64,000 nucleotides of DNA, taken from the NCBI RefSeq assembly GCF_005491205.1, contig NZ_CP028035.1, forward strand, positions 310,001-374,000, in the 5' to 3' direction. The position numbers were made by a program, and so were the translations under genes. This document shows positions 60,554 to 64,000 of the stretch, one piece after another (the first letter of the stretch is position 1; each line of letters opens with the position of its first letter). A model generated the notes under the pieces. It was not told the DNA's origin and ran no database searches. It worked only from the letters and a program-made list of their open reading frames with translations. The DNA is from Nissabacter sp. SGAir0207. GTDB taxonomy: Bacteria > Pseudomonadota > Gammaproteobacteria > Enterobacterales > Enterobacteriaceae.

Positions 60554-62269
60554 TTACTGATCCCGTTTCTGCAAATGCGCCGTGAAGGCCGGCGCATCCA
60601 TAAACCCAGTAATGCGCAGGGCGGTCTGCTCCTCACCCTGGCGATTGAATAGCAGGATGGTCGGCAGGCCCAGCACCTTCAGCTCGCGCAGCAGGGCCTG
60701 CTGCTCCGGCGTATTGGCGGTGACATCCGCCTGCAACAGCACGGTGTCCGCCAGCGCACGCTGCGCCTCCGGCTGGCTGAAGGTGTACTTCTCAAACTCT
60801 TTGCAGGCTACGCACCAGTCGGCGTAGAGATCAAGCATCACGCGCTGGCCGTGCGCCTGTTGCAGCGCCTGCGCCAGCTCTGCCCGGCTGCGGATCGGTT
60901 GGAACGCCAGCGCGGGCGATTGGGCCGCGGCGGTCGGGGAGGGGAAGGCCCACTCCTGCACCGGGCGCGCCACTACCAGCGCGGCGGCCAACAGCAGCAG
61001 TTGCAGCGGCCGGATGCCGCGCCGTGTGCCCTTCAGGCTCAGCAGGAACGCCCAACCGAAGAAGGCGATGCCGAGCAGGCTCCAGAGCCGTTCTCCCCAG
61101 GTGTCGCCCACGATCCGCTCCAGCAGGAACACCGGCAGCGCCAGAATCACAAAGCCGAACGCTTCTTTCACATGCTGCATCCACGGCCCGCTGCGTGGCA
61201 ACAGGCGGTTGCCGAACAGCGTCACCGCCATCAGCGGCAGCCCCATGCCCAGCGCGTAGAGATAGAGCGTGCCACCGCCAGCCAGCAGATTGCCGCTCTG
61301 GGCGATGTAGAGCAGGATGGCGCTCAGCGGCGCGGTGGTGCAGGGGGAGCAGATCAGCCCGGCCAGTGCGCCCATCGCAAACACGCCGGGCAGCGAGCCG
61401 CCGCGCTGGTGGTTGCTCCACAGCGCCAGCCGGGTCTGGAGGGCGGAGGGCAGTTGCAGGGTGAACAGGCCGAACATCGACAGCGCCAGCAGCACAAACA
61501 GCACCGACAGGCCCACCAGCACCGCCGGGCTTTGCAGCGCCGCCTGGAAGGAGAGGCCGGCGGCAGCCACCACCAGCCCCAGTAGGGTGTAGGTCAGCGC
61601 CATCCCTTGCACGTAGGCCAGCGCCAGCCAGAAGATGCGGCCACTGCGTTGGCGTTGTTCACGCCCAAGGATTAGGCCGGAAATGAGCGGATACATCGGC
61701 AGCACGCAGGGGGTGAAGGCAACGCCAATGCCAATCAGCAGCGCCCAGAGTGGCGAGAAGGGCAGCGAGGCGGGCGGGGCGTCAGGAACCGCCACCGGCG
61801 GCGCGGCGGCCGGCGCTGTTTCGCCCGGCGTAACCGCCGTCAGCGGCACGATTTTGGTCTCTGGCGGGTAGCAGAACCCCGCCTCGGCACAGCCCTGATA
61901 GGTCACCTTCAGCTGGCTGCCCGGCGCGGCGCGGTCAATCGGCAGCGCCACAGACAACGCATCCTTATAGATTTCGGCAATGCCGAAAAACTCATCCTTA
62001 TGCGACAGCCCCTCCGGCAGCGTCACTGACCCGAGGGTAGCGTTATCGGCCGTCCACTGGATCTGCTGGCGATAGAGGTAGTAACCGGGCTTGATCTGCC
62101 AGTTGAGCGTCAGTTGCGCGCCGCGCTGGGAGAAATCAAAGGCGAACGCCTGATCGGGCGGCACGAATTGCTGGGAAGCGGGCTGCGAAAAGAGTGAGGC
62201 GTGCGCAGCCAAAGGGAGCAGCAGCAGGCTGCCCGCCCAGATTATGGCTTTAATGATGCGGTAATCCAT
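60554..62269 (-). CDS. dsbD: Thiol:disulfide interchange protein DsbD
   Basis: DsbD is 571 residues and carries electrons from cytoplasmic thioredoxin to the periplasm. A signal peptide ends near AAHAS (25). The N-terminal immunoglobulin-like domain has C127 and C133 (GCAEAGFC). The membrane domain has eight hydrophobic segments with C188 in FTPCVLP and C310 in CSPCTTAP. The C-terminal thioredoxin domain has C486 and C489 in DWCVACK. All six redox cysteines are present. Its start overlaps the end of cutA by 28 bases. Confidence 0.98.
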   Translation of the reverse strand: MDYRIIKAIIWAGSLLLLPLAAHASLFSQPASQQFVPPDQAFAFDFSQRGAQLTLNWQIKPGYYLYRQQIQWTADNATLGSVTLPEGLSHKDEFFGIAEIYKDALSVALPIDRAAPGSQLKVTYQGCAEAGFCYPPETKIVPLTAVTPGETAPAAAPPVAVPDAPPASLPFSPLWALLIGIGVAFTPCVLPMYPLISGLILGREQRQRSGRIFWLALAYVQGMALTYTLLGLVVAAAGLSFQAALQSPAVLVGLSVLFVLLALSMFGLFTLQLPSALQTRLALWSNHQRGGSLPGVFAMGALAGLICSPCTTAPLSAILLYIAQSGNLLAGGGTLYLYALGMGLPLMAVTLFGNRLLPRSGPWMQHVKEAFGFVILALPVFLLERIVGDTWGERLWSLLGIAFFGWAFLLSLKGTRRGIRPLQLLLLAAALVVARPVQEWAFPSPTAAAQSPALAFQPIRSRAELAQALQQAHGQRVMLDLYADWCVACKEFEKYTFSQPEAQRALADTVLLQADVTANTPEQQALLRELKVLGLPTILLFNRQGEEQTALRITGFMDAPAFTAHLQKRDQ

Positions 62270-62568
62270 GAGAGGTAATCTTTGTCTCCGTCGCGAACCG
62301 GTAGCACCAGCAGTTCCGGTGTCTGGTAGGGGTGGTGTTGTTTTAGGCAGGCGAGCAGCGCCTCTTGGTGCGCGCTGTCGCTCTTGATCAGCATCTGCAC
62401 CTCATACTCCTGTTCAAGCTTGCCCTCCCAGTAGTACATCGAACTGGCGCCGGGCAGCACGGTCACGCAGGCGGCCAGCTTCTCGCCGAGGGCGACGGCG
62501 GCCAGACCTTGCGCGCTCCCTTCGTCCGGTGCGGTACAGAGCACGACAATCGCGGTGGGTTCAGTCAT
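62242..62568 (-). CDS. cutA: Divalent-cation tolerance protein CutA
   Basis: CutA is 108 residues, slightly shorter than the 112 of E. coli. It is a small trimeric, ferredoxin-like protein linked to copper tolerance, though its direct role is unclear. The conserved [33 protein letters not shown] and the closing DYLSWI are intact. The gene overlaps dsbD by 28 bases and follows dcuA by 122. Confidence 0.96.
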   Translation of the reverse strand: MTEPTAIVVLCTAPDEGSAQGLAAVALGEKLAACVTVLPGASSMYYWEGKLEQEYEVQMLIKSDSAHQEALLACLKQHHPYQTPELLVLPVRDGDKDYLSWITASLKP

Positions 62569-62690
62569 CAGGGCCTCGCGTGGGGTAGGGATGAAACAGC
62601 AGGAGCAGAGACTATAGCGCGAAGCGTCGGGGGCTTGAAGGCGGGGCGGTGGATTTTACCGCGGGCAGCCAGCGCTGCCCGCGTAAGCCG

Positions 62691-64000
62691 TCAGAGCAGC
62701 AGGCCGCCGATCGCGAAGCTGAAGATGACCGAGAGCGTCACGCCCAGCGTACCGGGGATAAAGAAGGGGTGGTTGAAGACAAAGCGCCCGATGCGGGTGG
62801 TGCCGGTGTCATCCATCTGCACCGCCGCCACCAGCGTCGGGTAGGTCGGCAGGATAAACAGGCCAGAGACCGCCGGGAAGGAGGCCAGCGCGGTCAGCGG
62901 CGCGACTCCCAGCGCCATCGCCATCGGCATCAGCGCTTTGGCGGTGGCCGCCTGCGAATAGAGCAGGGCGGAGCAGAAGAAGAAGATCACCGCCAGCAAC
63001 CAGGGGTGGGACTGGATGACGCTACCGGCCGTATCTTTAATCCACGTCAGGTTGTCCTGCACAAAGGTATCGCCCAGCCAGGCAACGCCGAGGATACAGA
63101 TGCTGGCGCTCATGCCAGCCTTGAAGGTACTGGCGTTAAGAATGGCGGCGGTATCAATGCGGCAGGCCAGGGTGATCAGCGTCGCGACGCTCAGCATGAT
63201 GATCAGGATGGCGTTGGTGGTGGTGGTCAACGGCTGCGCCGGGGTGCCGAACAGCGCCAAATGGACGCCGTTGCTGTTATAGATGGCGTAGAGCACCACC
63301 GCCAGCACGCCGAGCAGGAACAGCAGCACCGAGTGCGCCGCGCGCGGCGGGATGGTCAGGCTATGGCTGCCTCGCAGTGTCACCAGACCCTCCGCCAGCC
63401 GCTGCTGGTAGACCGGGTCATCCGAGAGCCGGGCATTGAACAGCCAGCTCACCAGCAGCGACATCACCAGCACCCCCGCCAGCGTGGCCGGGATCATCAC
63501 GCCGAGCAGCGTCAGGTAGCTGATACCGTGCGGCTCCATCGCCGAGGCCATAAAGACCACCGCCGCCGAGATAGGTGAGGCAGTGATGCCAATCTGCGCC
63601 GCCACGACGGCGGTGGAGAGCGGGCGGCAGGGGCGGATGCCCTGCTCTTTCGCCACCTCGGCAATCACCGGCAGCGCCGACAGCGAGATGTTGCCGGTGC
63701 CAGCAAACAGCGTCAGGAAGTAGGTGACCACCGGCGCCAACAGGGTGATGTAGCGCGGGTTGCGCCGCAGCAGCTTCTCGGTCTGGTGCACCAGATAGTC
63801 CATCCCGCCCGCCACCTGCATCGCGGAGATGGCCGCGATCACGGCCATAATGATGGAGATGACATCAAAGGGGATGGAACCGGGCTTGACGCCCACCAGC
63901 GCCAGCGCCAGCACCCCCAGCCCACCTGCAAAGCCAATCCCGATGCCGCCCAGACGGGCGCCGAGGAAAATGGCCAGCAGCACAATGACAAATTCGAGTA
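62691..64000 (-). CDS. dcuA: Anaerobic C4-dicarboxylate transporter DcuA (5' truncated by window)
   Basis: The frame runs to the window edge and covers all but the first few of about 433 residues. The visible N-terminus LEFVIVLLAIFLGARLGG matches the start of DcuA after its first three residues. An internal GTG is not the real start. DcuA exchanges aspartate, fumarate and succinate across the inner membrane. The DTAGS and FFILPTYPTLVAAVQMDDTG-like regions are conserved. In E. coli aspA lies upstream, outside this window. Confidence 0.96.
   Translation of the reverse strand, partial: LEFVIVLLAIFLGARLGGIGIGFAGGLGVLALALVGVKPGSIPFDVISIIMAVIAAISAMQVAGGMDYLVHQTEKLLRRNPRYITLLAPVVTYFLTLFAGTGNISLSALPVIAEVAKEQGIRPCRPLSTAVVAAQIGITASPISAAVVFMASAMEPHGISYLTLLGVMIPATLAGVLVMSLLVSWLFNARLSDDPVYQQRLAEGLVTLRGSHSLTIPPRAAHSVLLFLLGVLAVVLYAIYNSNGVHLALFGTPAQPLTTTTNAILIIMLSVATLITLACRIDTAAILNASTFKAGMSASICILGVAWLGDTFVQDNLTWIKDTAGSVIQSHPWLLAVIFFFCSALLYSQAATAKALMPMAMALGVAPLTALASFPAVSGLFILPTYPTLVAAVQMDDTGTTRIGRFVFNHPFFIPGTLGVTLSVIFSFAIGGLLL

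Noticed and set aside
60851..61585. Open frame of 244 codons opposite dsbD
   Set aside because: It has the same GC-rich antisense character and no recognisable domain, while dsbD is certain.
62661..62682. GC-rich hairpin between dcuA and cutA as a terminator
   Set aside because: The 9 bp stem is good, but GGTAAAATCC follows on the minus strand, with no T run. It may be only an RNA structure.
62649..63578. Open frame of 309 codons opposite dcuA
   Set aside because: It is very rich in Gln, Arg and His, which is typical of antisense reading of a hydrophobic GC-rich transporter gene.

Overview
The window comes from a gammaproteobacterium of the order Enterobacterales. The ribosomal proteins and 16S rRNA match that order closely, and the block from rpsJ to yrdA plus an rRNA operon follows the enterobacterial layout. 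A pqqABCDEF operon together with large invasin-like proteins suggests a Serratia, Rahnella or Ewingella type of genus rather than Escherichia, but the genus cannot be fixed from the sequence alone.

Layout. Bases 1-13551 hold the S10 (from the end of rpsJ), spc and alpha ribosomal protein operons, with secY and rpoA, all on the + strand. Next come yhdN and arfA (+), then a leftward group mscL, trkA, rsmB, fmt and def. A rightward group follows: dprA, smg, yrdD, tsaC, aroE and yrdB, with yrdA convergent. Bases 23774-29382 hold a complete rRNA operon: P1, P2, 16S, tRNA-Ile, tRNA-Ala, 23S, 5S and terminators. Beyond it the gene order jumps to acetate and glutamate uptake (acs-yjcH-actP leftward, gltP rightward). 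In E. coli those genes lie far away, so the rRNA operon is a synteny breakpoint.

Bases 35780-42669 encode a complete M19-family dipeptidase and the PQQ biosynthesis operon. PqqA is the 23-residue precursor peptide. PqqD carries it, PqqE crosslinks it, PqqF (with a partner) trims it, PqqB hydroxylates it and PqqC closes the ring. No PQQ-dependent dehydrogenase lies in the window.

Bases 42629-59014 are the most unusual part. An 8.1 kb unit is present twice in the same orientation. Each copy carries one giant inverse autotransporter of exactly 2414 residues on the minus strand. The left edge of each copy contains the last 40 or so bases of pqqF. Within each protein, nine Ig-like domains form three repeats of a three-domain block, and the tip is a disulfide-type domain I do not recognise. 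Next to them, behind a tRNA-Phe gene, sits an array of 163-164 bp repeats. Each full unit ends in a copy of the last 17 bases of the tRNA, as in the rtT repeats known behind tyrT in E. coli. The window ends with yjdC, dsbD, cutA and a 5'-truncated dcuA, the same neighbours that tRNA-Phe pheU has in E. coli.
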